DNA from: Candidatus Anaerostipes excrementavium
GTDB taxonomy: Bacteria > Bacillota > Clostridia > Lachnospirales > Lachnospiraceae
Direction: 5' to 3'
DNA length: 64,000 nucleotides
Assembly: GCA_019114985.1 (NCBI GenBank)
Contig: DXEM01000027.1
Coordinates: forward strand, 1 to 64,000
Shown: positions 56,328 through 64,000 of the stretch, in pieces
How the letters are laid out: each line of letters opens with the position of its first letter
Numbering within the stretch: position 1 is the stretch's first letter
Program-made: the position numbers and the translations under genes
The notes under the pieces: generated by a model
The model's database searches: none
Told to the model about the DNA's origin: nothing
Seen by the model: only the letters and a program-made list of their open reading frames with translations

Positions 56328-56364
56328 TATCATAGTTGACATGTATGATAAAAAATTTTATAAT
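56328..56364 (+). promoter_or_regulatory. LysR binding palindrome and promoter of the LysR gene
   Basis: TATCATA-N9-TATGATA (56328-56350) is a perfect T-N11-A-type palindrome. It covers the -35 TTGACA (56336-56341) of a near-consensus plus-strand promoter with TATAAT at 56359-56364 and 17-nt spacing, fitting LysR autorepression. It is also about 20 bp upstream of the minus-strand -35, a natural activation position. Confidence 0.8.
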
Positions 56365-56433
56365 AGCATCAGAAACAGATTCCACAACTTTTGTTTGTAA
56401 AATTTTTTCTATTTTTTAACATGGAGGGATGTT

Positions 56434-57321
56434 ATGATTGAAACAAGACTTCTGCAATACTTTCTTGCGGCTGCACGGGAACTGAATATTACAAGAGCCG
56501 CAGAATCCTTATATATTGCTCAGCCCACACTTTCAAGACAATTAATGGAACTGGAGCAGCAGCTGGGAAAACAGTTATTTATCCGCGGAAAAAGGAAATT
56601 GACACTAACAGAAGAAGGAGAATTTCTGCGCGGACGTGCACAGGAAATTTTGGATCTGATTGACAATACAGAAGCTGCTTTTCGCACAGAAGAAACTAAT
56701 CTTAGCGGCCACATCACAATTGGATGCGGCGAAACTATCGCAATGGACAAAATTACCAATATACTCGCTGATTTTCATCATAAATATCCGGACGTAAAAT
56801 TCCATACATACAGCGGCGATGCTGACTCAATCTTAGATCGCCTGGATAAAGGTCTCGTCGATATCGGGCTTCTTCTGGGACCCATCCGCCAGGAAAAATA
56901 TGATTATCTAAATCTTCATCAAAAAGATGTCTTTGGCCTGCTGATGCCTGAAGACTGCAAACTTGCTTGTCAGGAATCTATCAATATTGATCAGTTAAAG
57001 TCTCTCCCTATGATTCTGGCAGAACAGACGTTTTCAGGACATCAGGAATTGGAATGGTTTGGAGCTGATTATTCTGTTATGAATGTAGTCGCTACCTACA
57101 GTCTGATCTACAATGCTACTTTTCTTGTGGAGCGCGGAATCGGATATGCTCTTTGTTTAGATAAGCTTGTAAACACGCAAGGGCGGAATCTGACATTCCG
57201 TCCTATCGTTCCGGAACTTTCCGTTGATTTATATATTGTGACAAAAAAATACCAGACATTTTCGCCTGCGGCAAAAATATTTCTGCAAATGGTACAAGAA
57301 AAATTAGAGAAAGGAATCTGA
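56434..57321 (+). CDS. LysR-family regulator
   Basis: A 295-residue regulator: HTH in ALNITRAAESLYIAQPTLSRQLMELEQQLG, followed by a periplasmic-binding-like effector domain. Sharply divergent from the six-gene metabolic operon, which carries its likely target promoter, and followed at 1 bp by a Crp/Fnr gene. RBS GGAGG lies upstream. Confidence 0.93.
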   Translation: MIETRLLQYFLAAARELNITRAAESLYIAQPTLSRQLMELEQQLGKQLFIRGKRKLTLTEEGEFLRGRAQEILDLIDNTEAAFRTEETNLSGHITIGCGETIAMDKITNILADFHHKYPDVKFHTYSGDADSILDRLDKGLVDIGLLLGPIRQEKYDYLNLHQKDVFGLLMPEDCKLACQESINIDQLKSLPMILAEQTFSGHQELEWFGADYSVMNVVATYSLIYNATFLVERGIGYALCLDKLVNTQGRNLTFRPIVPELSVDLYIVTKKYQTFSPAAKIFLQMVQEKLEKGI

Positions 57322-57322
57322 T

Positions 57323-57985
57323 ATGGAATTAAAAGAATATTTCCCTATTTGGGATGATCTAACAGCAAAGCAGCAAAAAACACTGTCCGACCATATCACC
57401 TATCGGACAGCGAAAAAATGCACCTCGGTTCACAACAGCACCACAGACTGCACCGGTCTCTTGCTTATCAAGAAGGGACAGCTTCGAGCTTATATTCTTT
57501 CGGATGAAGGAAAAGAAATCACTCTATATCGTCTTCTTGACAGGGATATCTGTCTATTTTCTGCCTCTTGCATCATGCAGAGCATCCAGTTCGATATTAT
57601 GATCGATGCCGAAAAAGATACTGACTTCCTTTTAATTCCTGCGGATCTCTATAAAAAAATTATGAATGAATCTGCCCCATTGGCTAATTACACAAATGAG
57701 ATCATGGCTGCCAGATTCTCTGACGTTATGTGGCTCATAGAACAGATCATGTGGAAAAGCTTTGATCAGCGGCTCGCCCAATTTCTTCTCGAAGAATCCT
57801 CTTTGAATGAAAGTTTGATTCTAAACATTACCCATGAAACAATCGGAAAACATCTCGGCTCTCCCCGTGAGGTCGTAACCCGCATGCTCCGCTATTTTCA
57901 AAATGAAGGCATGATAAAACTAAGCCGGGGAAAAATTGAAATCACAGATAAGCAAAAACTTCTGGAAGTCGGTGATCATTCTTAA
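57323..57985 (+). CDS. Crp/Fnr-family regulator
   Basis: A 220-residue protein: N-terminal cyclic-nucleotide-binding-like beta barrel (LLLIKKGQLRAYILSDEGKEITLYRLLDRDICLFSASCIM) and C-terminal HTH_Crp (LNITHETIGKHLGSPREVVTRMLRYFQNEGMI). Two Cys lie in the barrel (CLFSASC), but no Fnr-type N-terminal cluster is seen. Cotranscribed with the LysR gene, so it gives a second, possibly redox or metabolite input. Confidence 0.9.
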   Translation: MELKEYFPIWDDLTAKQQKTLSDHITYRTAKKCTSVHNSTTDCTGLLLIKKGQLRAYILSDEGKEITLYRLLDRDICLFSASCIMQSIQFDIMIDAEKDTDFLLIPADLYKKIMNESAPLANYTNEIMAARFSDVMWLIEQIMWKSFDQRLAQFLLEESSLNESLILNITHETIGKHLGSPREVVTRMLRYFQNEGMIKLSRGKIEITDKQKLLEVGDHS

Positions 57986-58071
57986 CAAGCACAAAAAAGA
58001 CCACCAAATGCTCGGTGATCGTAAAACAGTAATATGTAAATTTCTCGGAACAAGCATGATTTCGTTTATGC

Positions 58072-58370
58072 CTATTTCGCTTTTATCAGTTCATCCAATA
58101 GAATGTAGCTAACAAGGTCATATTCGATATATACCTTCTGCTTACACTTGCCTCTGGACTTATCCTGAACCCCTATTATATACCTTTATATACCTTTATG
58201 ATTTCTTTGCCTTGCAGACGGAGTTTTTACCTCATTTCCACTCTAAAATATGCTTCATATCAAGACACATACGATATAACTTCTTTCATGTGATTGCGCT
58301 TGGGTGTATCGTTAGGACAAATCTCAATCTTTGCATATGAGGCCGGATTGGAAAAGTAGTATTTAGAGAG
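58072..58370 (-). pseudogene. Gene fragments in an AT-rich scar
   Basis: Two coding-like pieces on the minus strand: codons at 58260-58370 read KYYFSNPASYAKIEICPNDT to a stop, and codons at 58072-58170 read VQDKSRGKCKQKVYIEYDLV...DELIKAK to a stop. Neither has a start codon with a ribosome site, and they are separated by stops. They look like remnants of one or two lost genes. The rest of 57986-58495 shows only a short direct repeat (TATATACCTT near 58180). Confidence 0.5.
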
Positions 58371-58397
58371 TTAATGATAATAATCGCCATGCGCAAT

Positions 58398-58475
58398 CTA
58401 TTCCTTAAAAATCATATTGTCTATTCTTTCGGGAGTAAGCTCACGAGCTTCTTCCTCTTTTTGTTTCTCATCCAT
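58398..58475 (-). CDS. Very short ORF downstream of the RES gene
   Basis: Codes for a 25-residue acidic peptide MDEKQKEEEARELTPERIDN ending MIFKE, with GGAAGG 9 nt before the ATG. It starts 20 bp after the RES-domain gene, so it would be translated from the same mRNA. It may be the surviving start of a truncated partner gene rather than a real peptide. Confidence 0.35.
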   Translation of the reverse strand: MDEKQKEEEARELTPERIDNMIFKE

Positions 58476-58495
58476 CCTGTCGAGCCTTCCTTGTT

Positions 58496-59617
58496 TCAAC
58501 TTCCGATAGAATCAAAATCTTCCTTTTTTCTAAGATACTGTTCACATTCATAGAGATGTTCAAACTCGTGAACATCTACTGGACTGCTTAAGTAAAACGA
58601 TTTTGTTAAAACCGAACAATACGGCAAATCAGGAGATTTTTGTTTTCCGCTTGTTGGAAAAACATAATTGAATCCCATTTCAGACGCTTTTTGTGATGCA
58701 CAAGAAAAATAGCGTATACCAATCAGTTGGTTATTCTCATTTTCAATGTCTGGTAGAGAACCCATTTTACATCTAACCCATTGCATTAAAAGTTGAGGGA
58801 TAATATATTCTGCTGCAAAGGGATCTTTCTTATTAACCCTTATATATGAACACGCCGCAATTAAGGGATACCAAAGCAAGTATGCTGCACGAACGCTTGA
58901 ATTTTCTAACAATGAATTATCGATTCTTCTCTTATCTCTTTCGTCGTAAGTCTCAATATTTAGAAAATCTTGTGGTTTAACACCCAACTCAATAACTCGA
59001 ATTTTTGTACTAGAACGTGCTTCTGTCCGTTCAAGTTTGAAGATAGATGCCAGAGCAAAATCTTGATGAGGGTTAAGGTGTATTTCTTCACAGCATAAGT
59101 CAAGAGAAGTTCCTAAATACAGACTTGGATACCCAGCAATACTATACCTGCTTGTAGAAACTTTAGATCGAAGATTATATGGCGTATGAAATACACGTTC
59201 TCTTCCATAAGGTCTATTGTCACTGACAGAAGTAACACGAAACAGTTTTAAGCTATCATCGTTGCTTCGATAATTTCTCCTATCCTCAAATTGTTCAGTA
59301 ACACTTTTTTGATATATTATTAACGGTTTCTTCTCAAATATACTCATGGATTCTTTGAAAACGCTATATGCTTTGGACGGAAATCCGTTTAAGTAATGCC
59401 CAACAGCCTCAGATAACAAACTACAAGCTTTTTCCACTTCTTCGATATTAACATGGATGTACCCATTATTGAGCAAATGATCAAATTTCTTAATGTAGTA
59501 ATCAAACAAATTCTTTAGAGTACATAGAAAATCATAACCATCCCAGCAAATTGGTAAAAATAATTTTTCATCTTTAAAAAAATTTTCAAATTCCGAATTT
59601 GACATGTCGAAAATCAT
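58496..59617 (-). CDS. RES-domain protein with HEPN-like N-terminal region
   Basis: A 373-residue protein. The C-terminal two-thirds is a RES domain: LFRVTSVSD, FHTPYNLRSKVSTSRYSIAGYPSLYLGTSLDLCCEE (the conserved Arg...Tyr-Ser...Tyr-Leu...Glu pattern), then a later Ser/Arg segment. RES proteins can degrade NAD+ and act as toxins or defence effectors. The first ~130 residues are helical and resemble the HEPN/RES N-terminal domains. The ATG at 59617 has AAGGAG 7 nt upstream. The gene is AT-richer than its neighbours and is flanked by gene fragments, suggesting acquisition. No antitoxin is obvious. Confidence 0.7.
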   Translation of the reverse strand: MIFDMSNSEFENFFKDEKLFLPICWDGYDFLCTLKNLFDYYIKKFDHLLNNGYIHVNIEEVEKACSLLSEAVGHYLNGFPSKAYSVFKESMSIFEKKPLIIYQKSVTEQFEDRRNYRSNDDSLKLFRVTSVSDNRPYGRERVFHTPYNLRSKVSTSRYSIAGYPSLYLGTSLDLCCEEIHLNPHQDFALASIFKLERTEARSSTKIRVIELGVKPQDFLNIETYDERDKRRIDNSLLENSSVRAAYLLWYPLIAACSYIRVNKKDPFAAEYIIPQLLMQWVRCKMGSLPDIENENNQLIGIRYFSCASQKASEMGFNYVFPTSGKQKSPDLPYCSVLTKSFYLSSPVDVHEFEHLYECEQYLRKKEDFDSIGS

Positions 59618-59738
59618 AAAATCGCTCCTTGTTTGTTTCCATATAGACATAAAACTCATGACTAAAAAAAGTACTTGCTACTAAGAAAACAAAGAATAGC
59701 AAGCACATCAGGTGTACACACATCGTGCATTTTGCAAA

Positions 59739-59975
59739 TCATATAGATATAACAGCTTGTGCTGATGTAGTGGCAATTGCTTTATCGATGATTGATTGAG
59801 GATGATTCTTATATAATTCTTTTTGCAAAAAAAAATAGCTCTTGTAACATGAACATCAGGGGTTTTGAACGCTAATGTTATGATATCTTCAATGTCAAGT
59901 TTCGCCATTACCATTTTGATCTAATGCTTTAATTATTAAATTTTTTGCCTTGATAATAAGATTTGTATCTTCCAC
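59739..59975 (-). pseudogene. Decayed EF-hand/EcsC-like protein gene
   Basis: From a GTG at 59975 with GAGGAGG upstream the sequence reads VEDTNLIIKAKNLIIKALDQNGNGE (an EF-hand-like loop), then shifts frame to IEDIITLAFKTPDVHVTRA, and shifts again to KELYKNHPQSIIDKAIATTSAQ. Two indels, one beside an A/T run, and truncation leave no functional protein. The intact relative would continue into a membrane-associated domain. Confidence 0.7.
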
Positions 59976-60155
59976 GCAGACACCTCCTCAATCAATAATG
60001 TGTATACATATCATAATACAAAACCACACCATATTTTTCAAGATTAGTTCCCAAATTCACCAGAGTAAAGCATAACTTTTTTTAGGAGCATAGCCATGGA
60101 CATAAAAGAACTACCCTGCTAAATGGCAAGGCAGCTTTCATTTTGTTAGCATAAA

Positions 60156-60352
60156 TCAATCAAGACGTTGACATTCTGTAACTGTCTTTAGATAAACATC
60201 AGGATCGCTGTTCAGTATTAAATCAACATACATAACAGGATGATTATAGATCAGATAGTCAACTTCCGACTGTTGATACAGCTTATTCACTACCCATTTT
60301 TCACAGCAATAGTATTAATAGAAAATATGCTGTCATCTAAAAAGTAAAGCTC
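60156..60352 (-). pseudogene. Remnant gene after thioredoxin
   Basis: Read on the minus strand: VELYFLDDSIFSINTIAV starting at the thioredoxin stop, then a frameshift to EKWVVNKLYQQSEVDYLIYN...LILNSDPDVYLKTVTECQRLD. Regular codon use and 60 continuous residues suggest a lost gene of unknown family. The remaining gap (59976-60155) shows only an 8-codon ORF with a ribosome site on the plus strand at 60096 (MDIKELPC), which may be chance. Confidence 0.45.
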
Positions 60353-60663
60353 TACACCAGCAGCATTGCAAGAATCTGCTCTTTTGGTTTTGCCCCTACA
60401 GATTTATTTGTGATCTTCCCTTCCTTCATAACGACTAACGTTGGGATGCTCATAACTCCGAATTGAGATGCCAGCTCCAGCTGTTCATCAACATTAACCT
60501 TGCAGATCTTTACCTCATCCTGCTCATCGGCAATCTGATCGATCACAGGCCCAAGCATCTGGCAAGGCCCACACCAGGAAGCCCAAAAATCTAATAAAAC
60601 CGGGCGATCGGCGTTCATAACTTCTTCCTGAAAATTATCTTTATGAATATGCATTACAGACAT
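60352..60663 (-). CDS. trxA: Thioredoxin
   Basis: A 103-residue thioredoxin with active site WCGPC (residues 31-35), DFWASWCGPCQM and cis-Pro loop SIPTLVVM. It is the only thioredoxin in the window and may serve the peroxiredoxin and reductase systems upstream. RBS GGAGG is 8 nt before the ATG. Followed directly by a gene remnant. Confidence 0.96.
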   Translation of the reverse strand: MSVMHIHKDNFQEEVMNADRPVLLDFWASWCGPCQMLGPVIDQIADEQDEVKICKVNVDEQLELASQFGVMSIPTLVVMKEGKITNKSVGAKPKEQILAMLLV

Positions 60664-60788
60664 GTTCTCGTCCTCCTTTTATTGTTCTGTTTTTGTTTTT
60701 CTGATTTTATAATAAACAAAAAGAAGAGAACTTTCTGTGACAATATCACATAAGGATCAAAAATTACAGATATCTTTTCATTGATAAC

Positions 60789-61481
60789 TTATCTTTTCAT
60801 TTCTTCTTTTGCTTTTACCATAGCTTCTGCCATTTCTCTGATTCGCTCTGCCGGTGATAATGCATTTAGAATCCCTGACGTACCTCCTGTACCATCCGCA
60901 CCCAATTGAACTACATGATAACAATCTTCTGCCGTACTGACCCCAGAAGCAATCATGATTTGTATATCCGGATTGACTTGCCGCACTTCTCGGATCGTCT
61001 CGATCGTATAAGAATCATCTGCAACTTGTCCGGTTCCAATCAAGTCTGTTGGCTCAGCCAGGACAATATCCGGTTTCATACATGCCACAGCCTTTGCCTC
61101 CGTGATGGAATCTGCACATACGATGGATGTCATCTCCAGCTCTGCCGCCCGCAAAATGCATTGATACAAATCATTCAGTGTCTTTGGATTCTCCGCATGA
61201 TTTAAAAACACCGCGTCTGCTCCGGCTTCTTTTAAAGCCTCCGGCAATACATGTCCCATCCCTCTTCCAGGTGTTAACGGATCCATGGACTGGGCGCATA
61301 CAATGATTTTTTCTGTATTTTCACGAATTCTGCGAATGTCGGCAAATGGACAAGTATAAATAATCGGAAGGCCGGTATCTTTTGCTGTCTGATCTGCTTC
61401 TTTTGCTAAAGACAGACTTTCTTCCCCATACAAATATGATTTTGGATTTACAACCAAAAATGGCGCTTCTATTTTCCTCAT
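60789..61481 (-). CDS. Triosephosphate-isomerase-like protein
   Basis: A 230-residue TIM-barrel protein of the TpiA/TIM-like family: N-terminal NPK (substrate Lys), HAE near residue 93 (electrophilic His), AEP near 142 (catalytic Glu) and phosphate loop GGTSG near residue 200. It lacks the classical VILGHSERR context, so it is likely a paralog acting on another phosphosugar (e.g. tetrulose or pentulose phosphates). Last gene of the aldolase operon, 15 bp after the YjbQ gene. Confidence 0.8.
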   Translation of the reverse strand: MRKIEAPFLVVNPKSYLYGEESLSLAKEADQTAKDTGLPIIYTCPFADIRRIRENTEKIIVCAQSMDPLTPGRGMGHVLPEALKEAGADAVFLNHAENPKTLNDLYQCILRAAELEMTSIVCADSITEAKAVACMKPDIVLAEPTDLIGTGQVADDSYTIETIREVRQVNPDIQIMIASGVSTAEDCYHVVQLGADGTGGTSGILNALSPAERIREMAEAMVKAKEEMKR

Positions 61482-61496
61482 GTTCTTTTCTCCCTT

Positions 61497-62018
61497 TTAT
61501 TCCCCAATCACTACAACTTTACATTTTCTTTCCCGTGGACGTGTGCGGTCAAAGTCTACAAAATAAATGTATCCGGTAACTCCCACTCCTAATTTTCCTT
61601 CGTCTACTTCGAATATTTCGCTCGAACCAAGGATCGTTGAGCGCAGATGAGCGTCACCGTTAAACAGTGCTGTCCTGTCTCCGCCCGGAAGCCAGAAATC
61701 CACATCCGGCCAAGTTTCTACTTCCTCATAATGTTTTTCTCCCGGATAGCGATATTGGTCTGCACTGACATGATCCGGAATGATCTTTGCCAATGCATTG
61801 TTCAAATCTTCCTGCAGGAATTCATCTCCATCTTCATTGTAGTCGTGAACAAACTCTTCAAAGAAAACCGAACAAGTTGTATGCGGTGAAATAACTGCAC
61901 AAAGTCCGTTTTGGATGCCGCTTTCTCCTATGATTCGTTTTACATCGTCTGTCATATTGATATATGTAGGAGTCTTTCCATGGGATTGGACTTGAATTGT
62001 TTCTTTATATACTGCCAT
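61497..62018 (-). CDS. YjbQ-family protein
   Basis: A 173-residue YjbQ-like (secondary thiamine-phosphate synthase-like) protein with ISPHTTCSVFFEE and the conserved DAHLRSTILGSSE and VDFDRTRPRERK. Members have thiamine-phosphate synthase activity in vitro only, and the true role is unclear. Placed between two aldolases and a TIM-like gene, it probably handles a sugar-phosphate intermediate here. It is longer than the usual ~135 residues, by an insertion near residue 95. Confidence 0.85.
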   Translation of the reverse strand: MAVYKETIQVQSHGKTPTYINMTDDVKRIIGESGIQNGLCAVISPHTTCSVFFEEFVHDYNEDGDEFLQEDLNNALAKIIPDHVSADQYRYPGEKHYEEVETWPDVDFWLPGGDRTALFNGDAHLRSTILGSSEIFEVDEGKLGVGVTGYIYFVDFDRTRPRERKCKVVVIGE

Positions 62019-62035
62019 TTTTCATTTCCTCCGTA

Positions 62036-62908
62036 TCACTTTTTTTGAAATACTTTAATTGCTTCTTTGATATCTTCTTTCATCGCCTCTGTGGCTGCCA
62101 GAGACATGGAATCATAAAATAACGGTTTTGTATCGTCCTTCCAATATTCTTTGGAAGCCTTTCCTCCGGCAGTATTCATATAGGTATAATAGTTGACTTT
62201 GCAAATGCCATTTTCGATGGCAGCTTTATAGTCTTCTTCCGATACACCGGACCCCCCATGCATAACAAGCGGCACTTTGGCTGCGTCTCGAATCTTTGCT
62301 ACCCGAGGCAGATCGAGCTTTGGTTCTGTCAGATATACCCCATGTGTCGTTCCGAATGCTATTGCCAAACAGTCTACTCCTGTCTTCTCTACAAACTCTT
62401 TTGCCACTTCCGGATCTGTATAAATATCATCCAGATTCTCATAATCGTCTTTTTTATCATAGGAAGATCCCTCTCCCTGTACGATTTCCGATGTAAAAAT
62501 ATGTCCTAACTCTGCTTCCACACTGGCGCCTACTGCATGGGCAATTTTAACCATTTCCGCCGTTTCTTTTACGTTATCCTCAAAACTTTTTGCGGATGCG
62601 TCATACATGACAGATGTAAATCCAAGACGAAGCGCCTGCACACATCGCTCAAAACTGCTTCCATGATCCAGATGGAGCGCTACCGGCACCTTGGCTCTTT
62701 GCGCATAATATTTCATAATCGGTCCGATTTCCTCGAGGTCGATCAGATCATCATGACTTTGCGCATGCTGTAAGATAACCGGGCAGTTAAGTTCTTCTGC
62801 TGCCTGAATGATTCCGCGAATCGCTTCCAACGTACTTCCATTAAACGCACCCACTGCTTTTTTCTCTTCCTGAGCCTGATCTAATAATTCCTTTAATGTC
62901 ACTAACAA
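62036..62908 (-). CDS. Class II fructose-bisphosphate-type aldolase
   Basis: A 290-residue Zn-dependent class II aldolase (GatY/KbaY/Fba group). Zn ligands and catalytic Asp in ALHLDHGSSF, EAELGHIF, AFGTTHGVY, GSGVSEEDYK. The start is a TTG at 62908 with GGAGG 8 nt upstream. It sits beside a class II aldolase/adducin, a YjbQ and a TIM-like gene, so the substrate is probably not fructose-1,6-bisphosphate but a related ketose phosphate. Confidence 0.9.
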   Translation of the reverse strand: MLVTLKELLDQAQEEKKAVGAFNGSTLEAIRGIIQAAEELNCPVILQHAQSHDDLIDLEEIGPIMKYYAQRAKVPVALHLDHGSSFERCVQALRLGFTSVMYDASAKSFEDNVKETAEMVKIAHAVGASVEAELGHIFTSEIVQGEGSSYDKKDDYENLDDIYTDPEVAKEFVEKTGVDCLAIAFGTTHGVYLTEPKLDLPRVAKIRDAAKVPLVMHGGSGVSEEDYKAAIENGICKVNYYTYMNTAGGKASKEYWKDDTKPLFYDSMSLAATEAMKEDIKEAIKVFQKK

Positions 62909-62958
62909 TGAAATGTCCTCCTGTAAATTTTCAATAAGCTTATGTATCCTTCCAAATG

Positions 62959-63633
62959 CTATACTCTTTTTACCAATTCTTTTGGAATCGCCGGTGTTCC
63001 CTGCCCATAATAATGAAAAACCTCCACTGCCTGTGTGATTTGTTCTTTTGTCATCTTTTTAGGGTTTCCTACATTTTTAGCAGCTAAGTAACATTTTGCC
63101 GCCTCTTCTAAATAAACGGCTGCATACAATGCCTGTTTTAAACTATTTCCGACTGCCATGACTCCATGATTCGCCAAAATTACTGCTAAAGAATCTCCTA
63201 GATATTGAACCGTATCTTTGCCCATATCGATGCTTCCCGCAGAACTAAATGGAGTCACAGCCACATTTCCGCCGCAGGCATTTGCTAATGTTGTAAGATT
63301 AACTTCAAATTCTTCTTGTATTAATCCAATCGCTGTAGCATAAGGCTGATGGGTATGGATAACGGCATTTATATCATCTCGATTCTGAAAGATATATAAA
63401 ATTCCTTCTGTATCCGAAGAAGATTTCCTCTCTCCTTCTATGATATTCCCCTTAAGATCCATCACAAGGATATCTTCAGGCTTCATGTCTTCATAAATCA
63501 TTCCGGATGGTGTAATTAATATTTCTCCCGTAGACGTCCTTTCACTTACATTTCCACCAGAAAGCGCAATCAATCCATAGCGGTCCATCTTCATTCCGGC
63601 TTTTATCATTTCTGCTTTTTCCTGTTCAAACAT
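62959..63633 (-). CDS. Class II aldolase/adducin family protein
   Basis: A 224-residue Zn enzyme of the FucA/AraD family: LSGGNVSERTSTGEILITPSG, HTHQPYATA (Zn His pair) and ANHGVMAVG (third His). Relatives split deoxy-sugar or pentulose phosphates or epimerise them. It overlaps the next gene by 8 bp and precedes the class II FBP-type aldolase by 50 bp in the same operon. RBS AAAGGGG. Confidence 0.88.
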   Translation of the reverse strand: MFEQEKAEMIKAGMKMDRYGLIALSGGNVSERTSTGEILITPSGMIYEDMKPEDILVMDLKGNIIEGERKSSSDTEGILYIFQNRDDINAVIHTHQPYATAIGLIQEEFEVNLTTLANACGGNVAVTPFSSAGSIDMGKDTVQYLGDSLAVILANHGVMAVGNSLKQALYAAVYLEEAAKCYLAAKNVGNPKKMTKEQITQAVEVFHYYGQGTPAIPKELVKRV

Positions 63634-64000
63634 AAGGTACCCCTTTCTTTTTCAGTCGTTCTTTGCCTTGTTTTTTTGCTTCTACAAGAATCGAATTCGG
63701 ATGAATCTGCGCTTCCATCTGAGACAATTTTTCTTCCAGTTCTGTGTTTTCCGAAAATTCTTCCAATCTGATCCAATATCTTCCGCGAAAAATTCCTCCG
63801 TGATTTATCGTCAAGTAGATCCTTTTTCTTCCGCCTATCATTCTCATATAGAAATGTTCTATTTCTTCCAAGTCGTAGCTATGTTCCTTTCCATACGCAT
63901 GGAATAGAATCTTGTTTGTATCTACAGAAATTTTTTCCGGATTGCTCACCGAAACAAAGGTATTCCAAACATGGTAAATCGCTACCAACAGGACAAAACC
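63626..64000 (-). CDS. Membrane-associated PH-like/YcxB-like protein (partial)
   Basis: The gene runs off the window edge; the first codons visible at 64000 read GFVLLVAIYHVWNTF, the end of a membrane helix. Downstream is a ~100-residue beta-rich domain (ISVDTNKILFHAYGKEHSYDLEEIEHFYMRMIGGRKRIYLTINHG) resembling bacterial PH/YcxB-type domains, then a basic tail ending KKKGVPYV. It overlaps the class II aldolase gene by 8 bp, so it belongs to the aldolase operon. Family not certain. Confidence 0.55.
   Translation of the reverse strand, partial: GFVLLVAIYHVWNTFVSVSNPEKISVDTNKILFHAYGKEHSYDLEEIEHFYMRMIGGRKRIYLTINHGGIFRGRYWIRLEEFSENTELEEKLSQMEAQIHPNSILVEAKKQGKERLKKKGVPYV

Noticed and set aside
58371-58380. 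AT-rich TAATGATAA as a Fur box
   Set aside because: Only a half-site, in a degraded region without a promoter for a metal gene.
60096-60122. Eight-codon ORF MDIKELPC with ribosome site on the plus strand
   Set aside because: Too short and isolated; probably chance or the start of a lost gene.

Overview
The window looks like chromosomal DNA of a low-to-moderate GC Gram-positive anaerobe of class Clostridia, most probably a Lachnospiraceae gut commensal. This is inferred from strong AGGAGG-type ribosome binding sites, occasional TTG starts, the Lachnospiraceae-type Rpn/PD-(D/E)XK remnants, and the mix of PTS/GH1 loci, an ECF transporter, a Bce-type resistance module and SdpI/ABC modules. No rRNA, tRNA, CRISPR array, integrase or intact insertion sequence was recognised. 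Most genes lie on the minus strand.

Layout. 0-4 kb: a decayed Rpn nuclease gene, a small protein and a CsoR-CopA copper efflux operon with a visible operator. 4-6.2 kb: a lipoprotein and a plus-strand SdpI-like/GNAT/ArsR operon. 6.2-10.7 kb: a Bce-type antimicrobial peptide module (permease, ATPase, kinase, regulator). 10.8-13.4 kb: a xanthine/uracil-type permease and a split chromate transporter pair. 13.5-19.4 kb: single genes (DUF5666-like, sugar acetyltransferase, glutamine amidotransferase-type hydrolase, SUKH protein, LysR/EamA divergent pair) separated by hairpins and dispersed repeats. 19.5-21.7 kb: a YtrA-type GntR/ABC operon that ends in two tiny membrane proteins. 21.9-27.1 kb: an ECF transporter operon with PHP and RpiR genes, substrate unknown. 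27.4-31.8 kb: a beta-glucoside PTS/GH1/RpiR locus. 31.8-40 kb: an almost complete glutamyl-tRNA-to-siroheme pathway, including a HemC-CobA-HemD fusion, headed by a siroheme-dependent nitrite/sulfite reductase.

40-47.7 kb: a radical SAM protein, a transposase/nuclease remnant, a secreted FN3 protein, the AhpC/AhpF-like peroxide system with Fur-like and DtxR-like sites, a crippled ABC exporter and a DUF454 protein. 47.9-58 kb: nitroreductase and hydrolase, then a six-gene minus-strand run (hydrolase, aldo/keto reductase, cyclophilin-like, PTS, GH1, MFS) facing a LysR-Crp pair across a well-resolved divergent promoter. 58-60.35 kb: an AT-rich scar holding a RES-domain gene among gene fragments. 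60.35-64 kb: thioredoxin, then a carbohydrate operon (TIM-like, YjbQ, class II FBP-type aldolase, class II aldolase/adducin) that runs to the window edge.

Functional threads are metal and oxidative stress (CsoR/CopA, ArsR, AhpC/F, thioredoxin, Fur/DtxR-like sites), peptide and toxin defence (Bce, SdpI, YtrA-ABC, SUKH, RES), and sugar uptake (two PTS/GH1 loci, ECF, aldolase operon). The siroheme operon appears self-contained for supplying its own reductase. Functions are family assignments read from sequence motifs; no database search was run.
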